From assembly GCF_022808175.1 (NCBI RefSeq), contig NZ_JALGBX010000006.1:292828-356827 (forward strand): a stretch of 64,000 nucleotides of DNA, in the 5' to 3' direction. Source of the stretch: Streptomyces sp. AP-93 (GTDB taxonomy: Bacteria > Actinomycetota > Actinomycetes > Streptomycetales > Streptomycetaceae). Positions 24,202 to 32,913 of the stretch are shown piece after piece. The notes under the pieces were generated by a model. It was given only the letters and a program-made list of their open reading frames with translations. It did no database searches and was not told where the DNA came from. The position numbers and the translations under genes are program-made. The first letter of the stretch is position 1. Each line of letters opens with the position of its first letter.

Positions 24202-25482
24202 GTGAACCAGTTGATGTCCCGCGAGTCCCAGACCGCCCTGCCCGGCACGCCCGACCGGCCCGAGCTGCCCGGCAAGCTTCCGGACCACCTGCGTGCCGAA
24301 CTGATCGCCTTCCGCCGGGACTTGCACATGCATCCCGAGCTAGGACACCAGGAGTTCCGCACCACGGCGGCGATCAAGGCCCGGCTGGAGAAAGCGGGCC
24401 TGCGCCCGAGGGTGCTGAAGTCGGGCACCGGACTCATCTGTGACGTGGGGACCTGGGACGGCGTACGGCCGATGCTGGCCCTGCGCGCGGACATCGACGC
24501 CCTGCCCATCCCGGATGCCAAGACGCACGTCTCGTACCGCTCGACCGTCCCGGACCGCGCCCACGCCTGCGGCCACGACGTGCACACCGCCGTCGTGCTC
24601 GGCGCCGGTCTCGTCCTCGCCGAGCTCGACCGCCGCGGCGAGCTGCCCCGCCCGGTGCGGCTGCTCTTCCAGCCCGCCGAGGAGGTGCTGCCCGGCGGCG
24701 CCACCGAGGCGATCGACTCCGGGGTGCTGGACGGCGTGGGCAAGATCATCGCCCTGCACTGCGACCCCCGGGTCGACGCCGGCCGGATCGGCCTGCGCAC
24801 CGGGCCCATCACCTCGGCCTGCGACCGGCTGGAGGTCACCCTCGACGGGCCCGGCGGGCACACCGCCCGTCCGCACCTGACCACCGACCTGGTGACGGCG
24901 GCCGCCCGGCTCGCCCTCGACCTGCCGGCCCTGCTGACCAAGCGGATGGACGCCCGCTCCGGCATGTCGGTCACCTGGGGCCGGATCGAGGCCGGCCACG
25001 CCTGCAACGTCATCCCGATGCACGCGGAACTGTCCGGAACCGTTCGCTGCCTGGACCTGGCCTCCTGGCACGAGGCCCCCGACCAGATCCACGCGATCAT
25101 CGACGAGATCGCCTCGATGCACCGCGCCAAGTCGGAGATCACCTACGTGCGCGGCGTCCCCCCGGTCGTCAACGACCCGGTGGTCACCGAACTGCTGCGC
25201 GAGGCGATGAGCGCCCGGTGCGGGGCCGACTCGGTCGAGGACACCGAGCAGAGCCTGGGCGGCGAGGACTTCTCCTGGTACCTGGAGCACGTCCCCGGAG
25301 CCATGGCGCGCCTGGGTGTCCGTACGCCCGGGGACACCGCGAAGCGGGATCTGCACCGGGGGGATTTCGACGTGGACGAGGCCGCGATCGGGGTCGGCGT
25401 GGAGTTCTTCACGGCCGCGGTGCTGCTCGACGGCCGCCCCCTCGAAGGGCGACGCGCCAGGCTCGCGGGGTCCGCAGGCTAG
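24202..25482 (+). CDS. M20-family amidohydrolase (aminoacylase or carboxypeptidase type)
   Basis: A 426-residue metal-dependent hydrolase of the M20D class that cleaves N-acyl or peptide-like amide bonds. Motifs: DLHMHPELGHQEF, LRADIDALPI, HACGHDVHTAVVLGA (metal ligands), FQPAEEVLPGGATEAIDSGVLDGV (catalytic Glu pair), GPGGHTARP and LGGEDFSWYLEHVPGAMARLG. The family includes hippurate and indole-3-acetyl amino acid hydrolases; the substrate is open. GTG 24202 is the chosen start; ATG 24214 is the alternative. There is no clear Shine-Dalgarno, and a TTGACC at 24171 suggests a short or leaderless transcript. It has no obvious link to the glycan cluster before it. Confidence 0.85.
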   Translation: MNQLMSRESQTALPGTPDRPELPGKLPDHLRAELIAFRRDLHMHPELGHQEFRTTAAIKARLEKAGLRPRVLKSGTGLICDVGTWDGVRPMLALRADIDALPIPDAKTHVSYRSTVPDRAHACGHDVHTAVVLGAGLVLAELDRRGELPRPVRLLFQPAEEVLPGGATEAIDSGVLDGVGKIIALHCDPRVDAGRIGLRTGPITSACDRLEVTLDGPGGHTARPHLTTDLVTAAARLALDLPALLTKRMDARSGMSVTWGRIEAGHACNVIPMHAELSGTVRCLDLASWHEAPDQIHAIIDEIASMHRAKSEITYVRGVPPVVNDPVVTELLREAMSARCGADSVEDTEQSLGGEDFSWYLEHVPGAMARLGVRTPGDTAKRDLHRGDFDVDEAAIGVGVEFFTAAVLLDGRPLEGRRARLAGSAG

Positions 25483-25627
25483 GAATCCGTACAACATCGG
25501 TGGATGATCCGGCGGGAACGTCCAGCCCTTGGTACGCAAGGGCTGGGCGAGTCGCGAGTTACCGGCCGGTCACTGTCTGGTTCACGACGATCCGATAACG
25601 ACTCATGAACGGGCCTTTAACTGACAT

Positions 25628-25639
25628 CTACGCGCGTTA
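25628..25639. promoter_or_regulatory. Nucleoside operator site 1 (10 of 12 match)
   Basis: CTACGCGCGTTA, ten of twelve bases of the palindrome CTACGCGCGTAG. It lies 61-72 nt before the TTG start of the BmpA-type gene and abuts a TACGAT candidate -10 (25638-25643) with TTTAAC 16 nt further up. Confidence 0.6.
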
Positions 25640-25700
25640 CGATCGCGGCGAAACCAGCGCCGGTCGTGGCGCTTCGGTCAGGTTTTGAAGGAGCCTCCCC

Positions 25701-26759
25701 TTGCGCCGGATCACTCGGATCGCCACCGTGGGCATCGCGTCCGCAGCGCTCGCCCTCTCGGCCACCGCCTGTGGCGGTAAGAAGTCCTCGGACTCGTCTT
25801 CGTCCGCCTCCACCTCCTCGGAGGGGTCCGCCGCCATCGCGTACGACATCGGTGGCCGCGGCGACCAGTCGTTCAACGACGCCGCCTACGCGGGCCTCTC
25901 GAAGGCCGAGACGGACCTCAAGGTCAAGGGCGCCGAGGCGGAGCCCACCGATGGCGAGGGCGAGGCCGACAAGGTCCAGCGCCTCACCGAGCTGGCCCGC
26001 AAGGGCAACAACCCGGTCATCGGCGTCGGCTTCGCCTACGCGCCGGCCATCAAGAAGGTCGCCGAGAAGTTCCCGAACACCACGTTCGGCATCATCGACG
26101 ACACCTCGGTGACCGCGAAGAACATCGCCAACCTCGTCTTCAACGAGGAGCAGGGCTCCTACCTGGCCGGCGTCGCCGCCGCCAAGGCGTCCAAGACCGG
26201 CACGGTCGGCTTCATCGGCGGTGTCGAGGTTCCGCTGATCAAGAAGTTCGAGGCGGGCTTCGCCCAGGGCGTCAAGGACACCAACCCGAACGCCAAGGTG
26301 CTCACCCAGTACCTGACCCAGCCGCCGAACTTCGACGGCTTCGCCAAGCCCGACCTGGGCAAGGCCGCGGCCGAGGGCCAGCTCGACAAGGGCGCCGACG
26401 TGATCTACTCGGCCGCCGGTCTGGCCGGCTCCGGTGCCATCGAGGCCGCCGCCGCCAAGGGCAAGTGGTCCATTGGCGTCGACTCCGACCAGTACAACCA
26501 GGCCGGTCTGTCGAAGTACAAGGAATTCATCCTGACCTCGGTCACCAAGGATGTCGCCGACTCCGTCTACAACCTGATCAAGTCGGTCAAGGACGGCAAG
26601 CCCGAGTCCGGCGAGGTCCGCTACGGCCTGGACAAGGACGGCGTCGGCCTGGCCGACTCCAACCCGAAGTACAAGGAGATGACTGACGTCGTCGCCGCGG
26701 TCGAGAAGGCCAAGGCCGACATCATCGCCAAGAAGATCGAGGTCAAGACCGCGCCGTAA
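25701..26759 (+). CDS. BmpA/PnrA-family nucleoside-binding lipoprotein
   Basis: A 352-residue extracytoplasmic binding protein for the nucleoside ABC transporter encoded just downstream. It has a signal peptide with lipobox ending at Cys24 (SATAC), a Ser-rich linker (about 30-45), then the Bmp domain: AYDIGGRGDQSFNDAAYAG, NPVIGVGFAYAPA, TFGIIDD, LVFNEEQGSYLAGVAAA, GFIGGVEVPLIKKFEAGF, GVDSDQYNQ. These match PnrA-type purine nucleoside receptors. The start is TTG 25701, with GAAGGAG 8 nt upstream. A hairpin separates it from the ATPase gene, and each has its own copy of the CTACGCGCGTAG site, so the two can be transcribed separately. Confidence 0.92.
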   Translation: MRRITRIATVGIASAALALSATACGGKKSSDSSSSASTSSEGSAAIAYDIGGRGDQSFNDAAYAGLSKAETDLKVKGAEAEPTDGEGEADKVQRLTELARKGNNPVIGVGFAYAPAIKKVAEKFPNTTFGIIDDTSVTAKNIANLVFNEEQGSYLAGVAAAKASKTGTVGFIGGVEVPLIKKFEAGFAQGVKDTNPNAKVLTQYLTQPPNFDGFAKPDLGKAAAEGQLDKGADVIYSAAGLAGSGAIEAAAAKGKWSIGVDSDQYNQAGLSKYKEFILTSVTKDVADSVYNLIKSVKDGKPESGEVRYGLDKDGVGLADSNPKYKEMTDVVAAVEKAKADIIAKKIEVKTAP

Positions 26760-26779
26760 GGCCTGGTCCGACCCGCTGC

Positions 26780-26842
26780 ACACGTGATACCCGGGGTCCG
26801 GGAAGCGGTCTCATCGCTCCCGGGCCCCGGCCCGTGTCACGT
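26780..26842 (+). terminator. Long imperfect hairpin after the binding-protein gene
   Basis: CCGGGGTCCGGGA (26791-26803) pairs with 26818-26830 with one G-T pair. Outer bases CACGTGATA and TGTCACGTG (26780-26842) extend the arms. It probably ends or attenuates transcription after the binding protein, whose mRNA is usually needed in excess over the transporter. Confidence 0.6.
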
Positions 26843-26895
26843 GGTTTCATGTGATCTTGTGGCCGGTTGGCCGCAAGTTTTCACTTTCGACAGTG

Positions 26896-26907
26896 CTACG
26901 CGCGTAG
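26896..26907. promoter_or_regulatory. Nucleoside operator site 2 (perfect)
   Basis: CTACGCGCGTAG, a perfect 12-bp palindrome. It is upstream of the ABC ATPase gene and about where a -35 element would lie if GATACT (26923-26928) is the -10. Confidence 0.7.
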
Positions 26908-26989
26908 AAGCATCGTGGACGCGATACTTTCTCCCCCCGCCCTGTCCCCTCCCTGCCTTCAGCTCCTTCCGCGCCAAGGAGAGTGCGTC

Positions 26990-28657
26990 ATCAACGCGTC
27001 CAGCCCGCCCCCCGCCGTAGAACTGCACGGCATCACCAAGCGCTTCCCCGGCGTCGTCGCCAACAAGGACATCGCGATCACCGTCCGCAAGGGCACGGTC
27101 CACGCCCTCGTCGGTGAGAACGGCGCCGGCAAGTCGACGCTGATGAAGATCCTCTACGGCATGCAGAAGCCGGACGAGGGCACCATCGCCATCGACGGGG
27201 AGCAGGTCTCCTTCAGCAGCCCCGGCGATGCCATCGCCCGCGGCATCGGCATGGTGCACCAGCACTTCATGCTCGCCGACAACCTCACCGTCCTGGAGAA
27301 CGTGGTCCTCGGCGGCGAGAAGCTCTACGGCATCGGCGCGAAGGCCCGTAAGAAGATCAGGGAGATCTCGGACGCCTACGGCCTCGGCGTACGTCCCGAC
27401 GCCCTGGTCGAGGACCTCGGTGTCGCCGACCGCCAGCGCGTGGAGATCCTCAAGGTCCTCTACCGCGGTGCGAAGATCCTCATCCTCGACGAGCCGACGG
27501 CCGTGCTCGTGCCGCAGGAGGTCGACGCGCTCTTCGACAACCTGCGCGAGCTCAAGTCCGAGGGCCTGACCGTCATCTTCATCTCGCACAAGCTGGGCGA
27601 GGTCCTGAAGGTCGCCGACGACATCACCGTCATCCGGCGCGGCACCACGGTCGGCACCGCCGACCCGCGCACCACCACGACCAAGCAGCTCGCCGAGCTG
27701 ATGGTCGGCTCCGAGCTCCCGTCCCCGGAGACCCGCGAGTCCACGGTGACCACCACCCCGATGCTCCAGGTCCAGCGCCTGACCGTCGCCGAGAGCGGCG
27801 CGCCCGTCGTCACGGAGGACACCGCGCGCACGCCCGGCCTGCCGGACGCCAACCTGCGCGAGACCGCGGTCGCCGGACGCCTGCTGCTCGACGGGATCAG
27901 CTTCACGATCCACAAGGGCGAGATCCTCGGCATCGCGGGCGTCGAGGGCAACGGCCAGACCGAGCTGATCGAGGCCCTCATGGGCATGATGACCCCCGAC
28001 GCGGGCGTCATCACCCTCGACGGCAAGGACATCACCAAGTCCCCGGTGCGCAAGCGCCGCGAGGGCGGCATCGGCTACATCCCCGAGGACCGCCACCGGC
28101 ACGGTCTGCTGCTGGAGTCCTCCCTCTGGGAGAACCGCATCCTCGGCCACGTCACCGAAGCCCCCAACTCCAAGCGCGGCATCATCGACCCGAAGGCCGC
28201 CCGCAAGGACACCGAGCGGATCGTGCGCGAGTACGACGTCCGCACGCCCGGCATCGAGGTCACCGCGGCCTCGCTCTCCGGCGGCAACCAGCAGAAGCTG
28301 ATCGTCGGCCGCGAGATGAGCCACAACCCGAAGTTCCTCATCGCAGCCCACCCCACCCGCGGTGTGGACGTCGGCGCGCAGGCGCAGATCTGGGACGCGA
28401 TCCGCGAGGCCCGCCGCGAAGGCCTGGCGGTCCTGCTGATCTCCGCCGACCTGGACGAGCTCATCGGCCTGTCCGACACCCTGCGCGTCATCTACCGCGG
28501 CCGCCTGGTCGCGGACGCCGACCCCGCGACCGTGACCCCCGAGGAACTCGGCACCGCCATGACGGGCGCCGCCTCCGGGCACCTGGAAGCCACCGACAAC
28601 AACTCCGCCGCCGGCACGGATGCCCGTACCGAATCCCCGGAGGACGAGGCCCGATGA
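26990..28657 (+). CDS. Nucleoside ABC transporter ATP-binding protein (two ATPase domains)
   Basis: A sugar/nucleoside-type importer ATPase with two tandem domains. The first has Walker A GENGAGKST, a weak signature and Walker B ILILDEPTAVL; the second has a VEGNGQTE degenerate Walker A, LSGGNQQK and AHPTRGVD. This asymmetry is typical of the RbsA/MglA/NupO class. The start is uncertain. A strong AAGGAG (26976-26981) is followed not by ATG, GTG or TTG in frame but by GTC and ATC; homologous sequence begins here (INASSPPPAVELHG), so I place it at ATC 26990. GTG 26915 or TTG 26867 are the canonical alternatives. It is followed by two permeases and cytidine deaminase, all overlapping by four bases. 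Confidence 0.88.
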   Translation: MNASSPPPAVELHGITKRFPGVVANKDIAITVRKGTVHALVGENGAGKSTLMKILYGMQKPDEGTIAIDGEQVSFSSPGDAIARGIGMVHQHFMLADNLTVLENVVLGGEKLYGIGAKARKKIREISDAYGLGVRPDALVEDLGVADRQRVEILKVLYRGAKILILDEPTAVLVPQEVDALFDNLRELKSEGLTVIFISHKLGEVLKVADDITVIRRGTTVGTADPRTTTTKQLAELMVGSELPSPETRESTVTTTPMLQVQRLTVAESGAPVVTEDTARTPGLPDANLRETAVAGRLLLDGISFTIHKGEILGIAGVEGNGQTELIEALMGMMTPDAGVITLDGKDITKSPVRKRREGGIGYIPEDRHRHGLLLESSLWENRILGHVTEAPNSKRGIIDPKAARKDTERIVREYDVRTPGIEVTAASLSGGNQQKLIVGREMSHNPKFLIAAHPTRGVDVGAQAQIWDAIREARREGLAVLLISADLDELIGLSDTLRVIYRGRLVADADPATVTPEELGTAMTGAASGHLEATDNNSAAGTDARTESPEDEAR

Positions 28658-29769
28658 AGAAACTCGACAAGGACCGGCTGCTCCTCGGCTTCGCCGGGCC
28701 CGCGCTCGCGCTGGTCACCGCCTTCCTGCTGACCATGATCGTGCTGGCGGCGACGGGTGTGGACCCGATCGAACCGCTGCGGCTCATGGTGGAGAACGCG
28801 GGCTACGAGGACGTCCAGGTCCTCATCGTCAACCAGGCCGGTACGTACTACCTGGCGGCCCTGGCCGTGGCCATCGGGTTCCGGATGAACCTCTTCAACA
28901 TCGGCGTCGACGGCCAGTACCGGCTCGCGGCGATGGTGTCGGCGGTCGTCGGCGCCGCGGTCTCGCTGCCCGGCCCGCTGCACATCCTGATGATCGTGAT
29001 CGTCGCCATGCTGGTCGGCGCCTTCTGGGCCGGTATCGCGGGCGTCCTGAAGGCCAAGCGCGGAGTCAGCGAGGTCGTCTCCACGATCATGCTGAACGCG
29101 ATCGCCACCAGCCTGATCGCCTGGCTGATCCTGCCGAAGAACCTCGGCGTCCAGCCGAAGGGCTCCAACGACCTGACCACCGGCGAGATCGCGAAGTCGG
29201 GCTGGTTCCCGGCGATCTCCCTCGGTGACGGCCTGGAGATCTACGGCTTCACCTTCCTCGCCTTCGCGCTGGGCATCGTCTACTGGTTCGTGCTGGGCCG
29301 CACCCGCTTCGGCTTCGACCTGCGCGCCACCGGCGCCAGCGAGTCCGCTGCGCAGGCCTCCGGCGTGGACGCCAAGAAGATGATCATCACCTCGATGCTC
29401 ATCTCCGGCGCCGTCGCCGGTCTCGCCGGCATGCCGGTACTGCTGGGCGAGAGCCACACGTACAGCCTGTCCTTCCCGGTCGGTGTCGGCTTCACCGGCA
29501 TCACCATCGCGCTGCTCGGCCGCAACCACCCGGTCGGCATCTTCTTCGCCGCGTTCCTGATGGCCTTCATCGACAAGGCCTCGGCCTCGCTCGACACGGA
29601 GGGGTACGCGAAGGAGATCGGCACGATCATGAAGGGTCTGATCGTGATCGCGGTCGTCGTCTCCTACGAGCTCGTCCGCCGTTACGGCATCCGCCGACAG
29701 CAGCAGAAGGTCGGCGAGGAACTGGCCGCAGGCCACGCCATCAAGACCGAGAAGGAGGTCTCGGCGTGA
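28654..29769 (+). CDS. Nucleoside ABC transporter permease 1
   Basis: A 371-residue polytopic permease of the BPD_transp_2 family, about eight to nine membrane segments. It carries the FRMNLFNIGVDGQYRLAA segment typical of YufP/NupP-type nucleoside permeases and the cytoplasmic loop GFDLRATGASESAAQASGVD that contacts the ATPase. The ATG overlaps the ATPase stop (ATGA). With the next gene it forms the membrane channel. The C-terminal tail (residues 345-371) is hydrophilic and basic. Confidence 0.92.
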   Translation: MKKLDKDRLLLGFAGPALALVTAFLLTMIVLAATGVDPIEPLRLMVENAGYEDVQVLIVNQAGTYYLAALAVAIGFRMNLFNIGVDGQYRLAAMVSAVVGAAVSLPGPLHILMIVIVAMLVGAFWAGIAGVLKAKRGVSEVVSTIMLNAIATSLIAWLILPKNLGVQPKGSNDLTTGEIAKSGWFPAISLGDGLEIYGFTFLAFALGIVYWFVLGRTRFGFDLRATGASESAAQASGVDAKKMIITSMLISGAVAGLAGMPVLLGESHTYSLSFPVGVGFTGITIALLGRNHPVGIFFAAFLMAFIDKASASLDTEGYAKEIGTIMKGLIVIAVVVSYELVRRYGIRRQQQKVGEELAAGHAIKTEKEVSA

Positions 29770-31031
29770 GCATCAGCACCGTTTCCGCGACCAGCGCCGC
29801 GCCCAAGAAGCAGGGCGGCCGCACCAAGCTCACCCTCCCGTGGATCATGCTGATCATCGCGGGTGGCCTCGCGCTCATCTCACTGGTCCGCGTGATCAGC
29901 GGCGCGGACGACCTGACCTCCATCGGCCAGGTCTCCGGAGCGCTCTCCCTCGCCGTGCCGATCGGCCTCGCCGGACTCGGCGGCCTGTGGGCCGAGCGCG
30001 CGGGCGTCGTCAACATCGGCCTCGAAGGCATGATGATCCTCGGCACCTGGTTCGGTGCCTGGGCCGGCTACCAGTGGGGCCCGTGGACCGGCGTCATCGC
30101 CGGCCTGATCGGCGGCGCCATCGGCGGCCTGCTGCACGCGATCATCACGGTCACCTTCAACGTGAACCACATCGTCTCCGGTGTGGCCATCAACATCCTG
30201 GCGCTGGGCTTCACCCAGTACCTGTCGAACTTCACGTTCGCCGAGGCGCCCGGCGGCTCCTCCAAGCAGTCCCCGCGCGTCGAGCCGATCTACGAGATCA
30301 CCGTGCCGGGGTTGTCGGACTGGATGGCCACCCTCCAGGGCAAGCACTGGTTCTTCCTCTCCGACGTCGCGGGCGTGGTCGGCGGCCTGGTCACCGGCCT
30401 GTCGCTGCTGACCGTCGTCGCGCTGCTGCTGATCCCCGGCACCTGGTGGGTGCTGTGGCGCACCACCTTCGGCCTGCGGCTGCGCTCCTGCGGCGAGAAC
30501 CCCATCGCCGCCGAATCGCTCGGCGTCAACGTCTACAAGTACAAGTACATCGCCGTGATCGTCTCGGGCGCCCTCGCGGGCCTGGGCGGCGCGTTCCTGT
30601 CGATCGTGGCCAGCCCGATCTACCAGGAGGGCCAGACCGGCGGCCGCGGCTACATCGGCCTCGCCGCGATGATCTTCGGCAACTGGATGCCGGGCGGCAT
30701 GGCGCTGGGCGCCGGCCTGTTCGGCTTCACCGACAGCCTCAAGCTGCGCGGCGGCGCCGAGAACGTCCACGCGATGCTGCTGCTCATCGCGATCCTGCTG
30801 GTCCTGGTCGTCGCCTGGCAGCTCTACAGGAAGCGCTACGTCCCGGCCGGCATCTCGGCGGTCTTCGCCGTGCTGCTGTTCCTCTGGTACGCGCTCACGG
30901 ACCAGGTGCCCAGCCAGTTCGTGGACGCCGCCCCGTACCTGACCACGCTGCTGGTGCTCGCGCTGTCCGCGCAACGCCTGCGGATGCCCAAGGCGGACGG
31001 CATGCCGTACCGCAAGGGCCAGGGCAAGTGA
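29766..31031 (+). CDS. Nucleoside ABC transporter permease 2
   Basis: A 421-residue permease of the same family as the preceding gene, with the matching segment AERAGVVNIGLEGMMILG and loop GLRLRSCGENPIAAESLGVNVYKYK. It has an additional C-terminal set of hydrophobic segments (about residues 340-405), longer than usual for YufQ/NupQ-type proteins. The GTG start overlaps the upstream stop and the stop overlaps the next GTG, so the four-gene operon is tightly coupled. Confidence 0.92.
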   Translation: MSISTVSATSAAPKKQGGRTKLTLPWIMLIIAGGLALISLVRVISGADDLTSIGQVSGALSLAVPIGLAGLGGLWAERAGVVNIGLEGMMILGTWFGAWAGYQWGPWTGVIAGLIGGAIGGLLHAIITVTFNVNHIVSGVAINILALGFTQYLSNFTFAEAPGGSSKQSPRVEPIYEITVPGLSDWMATLQGKHWFFLSDVAGVVGGLVTGLSLLTVVALLLIPGTWWVLWRTTFGLRLRSCGENPIAAESLGVNVYKYKYIAVIVSGALAGLGGAFLSIVASPIYQEGQTGGRGYIGLAAMIFGNWMPGGMALGAGLFGFTDSLKLRGGAENVHAMLLLIAILLVLVVAWQLYRKRYVPAGISAVFAVLLFLWYALTDQVPSQFVDAAPYLTTLLVLALSAQRLRMPKADGMPYRKGQGK

Positions 31032-31420
31032 CGGCCGCTCCCGACTGGGAGGCCCTGCGCGAGGCGGCCCGGGAGGCCATGTCCCGGGCGTACGCCCCGT
31101 ACTCGGGCTTCCCGGTCGGCGTCGCGGCGCTGGTCGACGACGGCCGCACCGTCGTCGGCTGCAATGTGGAGAACGCCAGCTACGGGCTCGGCCTGTGCGC
31201 CGAATGCGGGCTGGTCTCCTCCCTCCAGGCCACGGGCGGCGGCCGCCTGACGCACTTCACGTGCGTGGACGGCAAGGGCGAGATCCTCGTCCCCTGCGGT
31301 CGCTGCCGCCAGCTCCTCTTCGAGTTCGGCGGCGCCGAGCTCCAGGTGGAGACGCCGGAAGGCGTCCTGCCGCTCTCCGCGATGCTGCCGCAGGCCTTCG
31401 GGCCGGACCATCTGAGATAG
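31028..31420 (+). CDS. cdd: Cytidine deaminase
   Basis: A 130-residue zinc enzyme that converts cytidine and deoxycytidine to uridine and deoxyuridine. The active site reads CAECG (zinc Cys57, catalytic Glu59) and PCGRCRQ (zinc Cys90 and Cys93); the substrate-binding NVENASYGLGLCAE stretch is intact. The size matches the homotetrameric class. The GTG start overlaps the permease stop, so imported pyrimidine nucleosides are processed by a gene on the same transcript. Confidence 0.95.
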   Translation: MTAAPDWEALREAAREAMSRAYAPYSGFPVGVAALVDDGRTVVGCNVENASYGLGLCAECGLVSSLQATGGGRLTHFTCVDGKGEILVPCGRCRQLLFEFGGAELQVETPEGVLPLSAMLPQAFGPDHLR

Positions 31421-31427
31421 CCGTACC

Positions 31428-31466
31428 GACGGCCCTCCGCCCCCTGCCGGGCGGGGGGCCGCCGTC
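31428..31466 (+). terminator. Terminator after the nucleoside transport operon
   Basis: A strong GC stem formed by GACGGCCC...CGCCCC and GGGGCGG...GGGCCGCCGTC type arms (31428-31466), followed by CCTTTTCCCC. It ends the transporter-cdd transcript ahead of deoA. Confidence 0.65.
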
Positions 31467-31514
31467 CTTTTCCCCTGTGGCCCCCTGTCCTTTCATAGAG
31501 GGCCTCTCCTCTCT

Positions 31515-31526
31515 CTATGCGCGTAG
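31515..31526. promoter_or_regulatory. Nucleoside operator site 3 (11 of 12 match)
   Basis: CTATGCGCGTAG, one change from the consensus palindrome. It lies 15 nt before the ATG of deoA, directly before the GAAGGAAG ribosome-binding site, so a bound repressor would block early transcription. A TAGAGG-like -10 lies near 31496. Confidence 0.65.
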
Positions 31527-31540
31527 AAGGAAGCACTTCC

Positions 31541-32818
31541 ATGGACGTCATCTCCGTCATCCGCACCAAGCGCGACCGCGGTGAACTGAGCCCCGAGCAG
31601 ATCGACTGGGTCATCGACGCGTACACGCGCGGCGTGGTCGCCGACGAGCAGATGTCGGCGCTGGCGATGGCCATCCTGCTCAACGGCATGAACCGGACCG
31701 AGATCGCCCGCTGGACCGCCGCGATGATCGCCAGCGGCGAGCGGATGAACTTCGACTCCCTGTCCCGCCCGACCGCGGACAAGCACTCCACGGGCGGAGT
31801 CGGCGACAAGATCACCCTGCCGCTGGCCCCGCTCGTCGCCGCCTGCGGCGCGGCCGTACCGCAGCTCTCCGGCCGGGGCCTGGGCCACACCGGCGGCACC
31901 CTGGACAAGCTGGAGTCCATCCCCGGCTGGCGCGCCCTGCTCTCCAACGAGGAGATGCTGCACGTCCTGGACACCACCGGCGCCGTCATCTGCGCGGCCG
32001 GCGACGGCCTGGCCCCGGCCGACAAGAAGCTCTACGCGCTGCGCGACGTCACCGGCACCGTCGAGGCGATCCCGCTCATCGCCTCCTCGATCATGTCCAA
32101 GAAGATCGCCGAGGGCACCGGCTCGCTCGTCCTGGACGTGAAGGTCGGCACCGGCGCCTTCATGAAGAACATCGAGGACGCGCGCGAGCTGGCCCGCACC
32201 ATGGTGGGCCTGGGCACCGACTCGGGCGTCAAGACCGTCGCGCTGCTCACCGACATGTCCACCCCGCTCGGCCTCACCGCGGGCAACGCCCTGGAGATCC
32301 GCGAGTCCGTCGAGGTCCTGGCGGGCGGAGGCCCCTCGGACGTCGTCGAGCTGACCCTGGCCCTGGCCCGGGAAATGCTGGACGCCGCGGGCATCAAGGA
32401 CGCCGACCCGGCGAAGGCCCTGGCCGACGGCCGGGCGATGGACGTGTGGCGCCGGATGATCGCCGCGCAGGGCGGCGACCCGGACGCGGCGCTGCCCGTG
32501 GCGCGCGAGCAGCACGTGGTCACGGCCCCCGCCTCGGGCGTGCTGACGCGGCTGGACGCGTACGGGGTCGGCGTGGGCGCCTGGCGCCTGGGCGCCGGCC
32601 GCGCGCGCAAGGAGGACCCGGTCCAGGCGGGCGCGGGCATCGAGCTGCACGCGAAGCCGGGCGACACGGTGGTCGCGGGCCAGCCCCTGATGACCCTGCA
32701 CACGGACACCCCGGAGAAGTTCGACTACGCCCTGTCGGCGCTGGACGGCACCTTCGACATCGCGGCGGCCGGCACGGCCTTCTCCGCCACGCCGATCGTG
32801 CTGGACCGCATCGCCTGA
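31541..32818 (+). CDS. deoA: Thymidine/pyrimidine-nucleoside phosphorylase
   Basis: A 425-residue enzyme that splits thymidine (and often uridine) with phosphate into base and (deoxy)ribose-1-phosphate. Family signature: SGRGLGHTGGTLDKLESIPG (about residues 107-126). Others: DKHSTGGVGDKITLPLAPLVA, SIMSKKIAEGTGSLVLDVKVGTGAFMK. The C-terminal domain with GAGRARKEDPVQAGAGI is complete. ATG 31541 follows GAAGGAAG. Together with deoC, the mutase and PNP it feeds the nucleoside sugar into central metabolism. Confidence 0.95.
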   Translation: MDVISVIRTKRDRGELSPEQIDWVIDAYTRGVVADEQMSALAMAILLNGMNRTEIARWTAAMIASGERMNFDSLSRPTADKHSTGGVGDKITLPLAPLVAACGAAVPQLSGRGLGHTGGTLDKLESIPGWRALLSNEEMLHVLDTTGAVICAAGDGLAPADKKLYALRDVTGTVEAIPLIASSIMSKKIAEGTGSLVLDVKVGTGAFMKNIEDARELARTMVGLGTDSGVKTVALLTDMSTPLGLTAGNALEIRESVEVLAGGGPSDVVELTLALAREMLDAAGIKDADPAKALADGRAMDVWRRMIAAQGGDPDAALPVAREQHVVTAPASGVLTRLDAYGVGVGAWRLGAGRARKEDPVQAGAGIELHAKPGDTVVAGQPLMTLHTDTPEKFDYALSALDGTFDIAAAGTAFSATPIVLDRIA

Positions 32819-32839
32819 CCTGCGCTTCCCTTTCGGGTG

Positions 32840-32871
32840 AACGGGACCGGTGGACCCCCGCCGGTCCCGTT
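32840..32871 (+). terminator. Terminator after deoA
   Basis: A perfect 11-bp stem (AACGGGACCGG at 32840-32850 with 32861-32871, 10-nt loop), 21 nt after the deoA stop. There is no T-run, as is usual here. Confidence 0.75.
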
Positions 32872-32913
32872 CGGCATGCTGGGATCGGTGCCGAACCGAA
32901 TGAGGAGCACACC

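Noticed and set aside
26983..26985. GTG next to the AAGGAG as start of the ABC ATPase
   Set aside because: It is out of frame with the ATPase and opens a frame with no homology.
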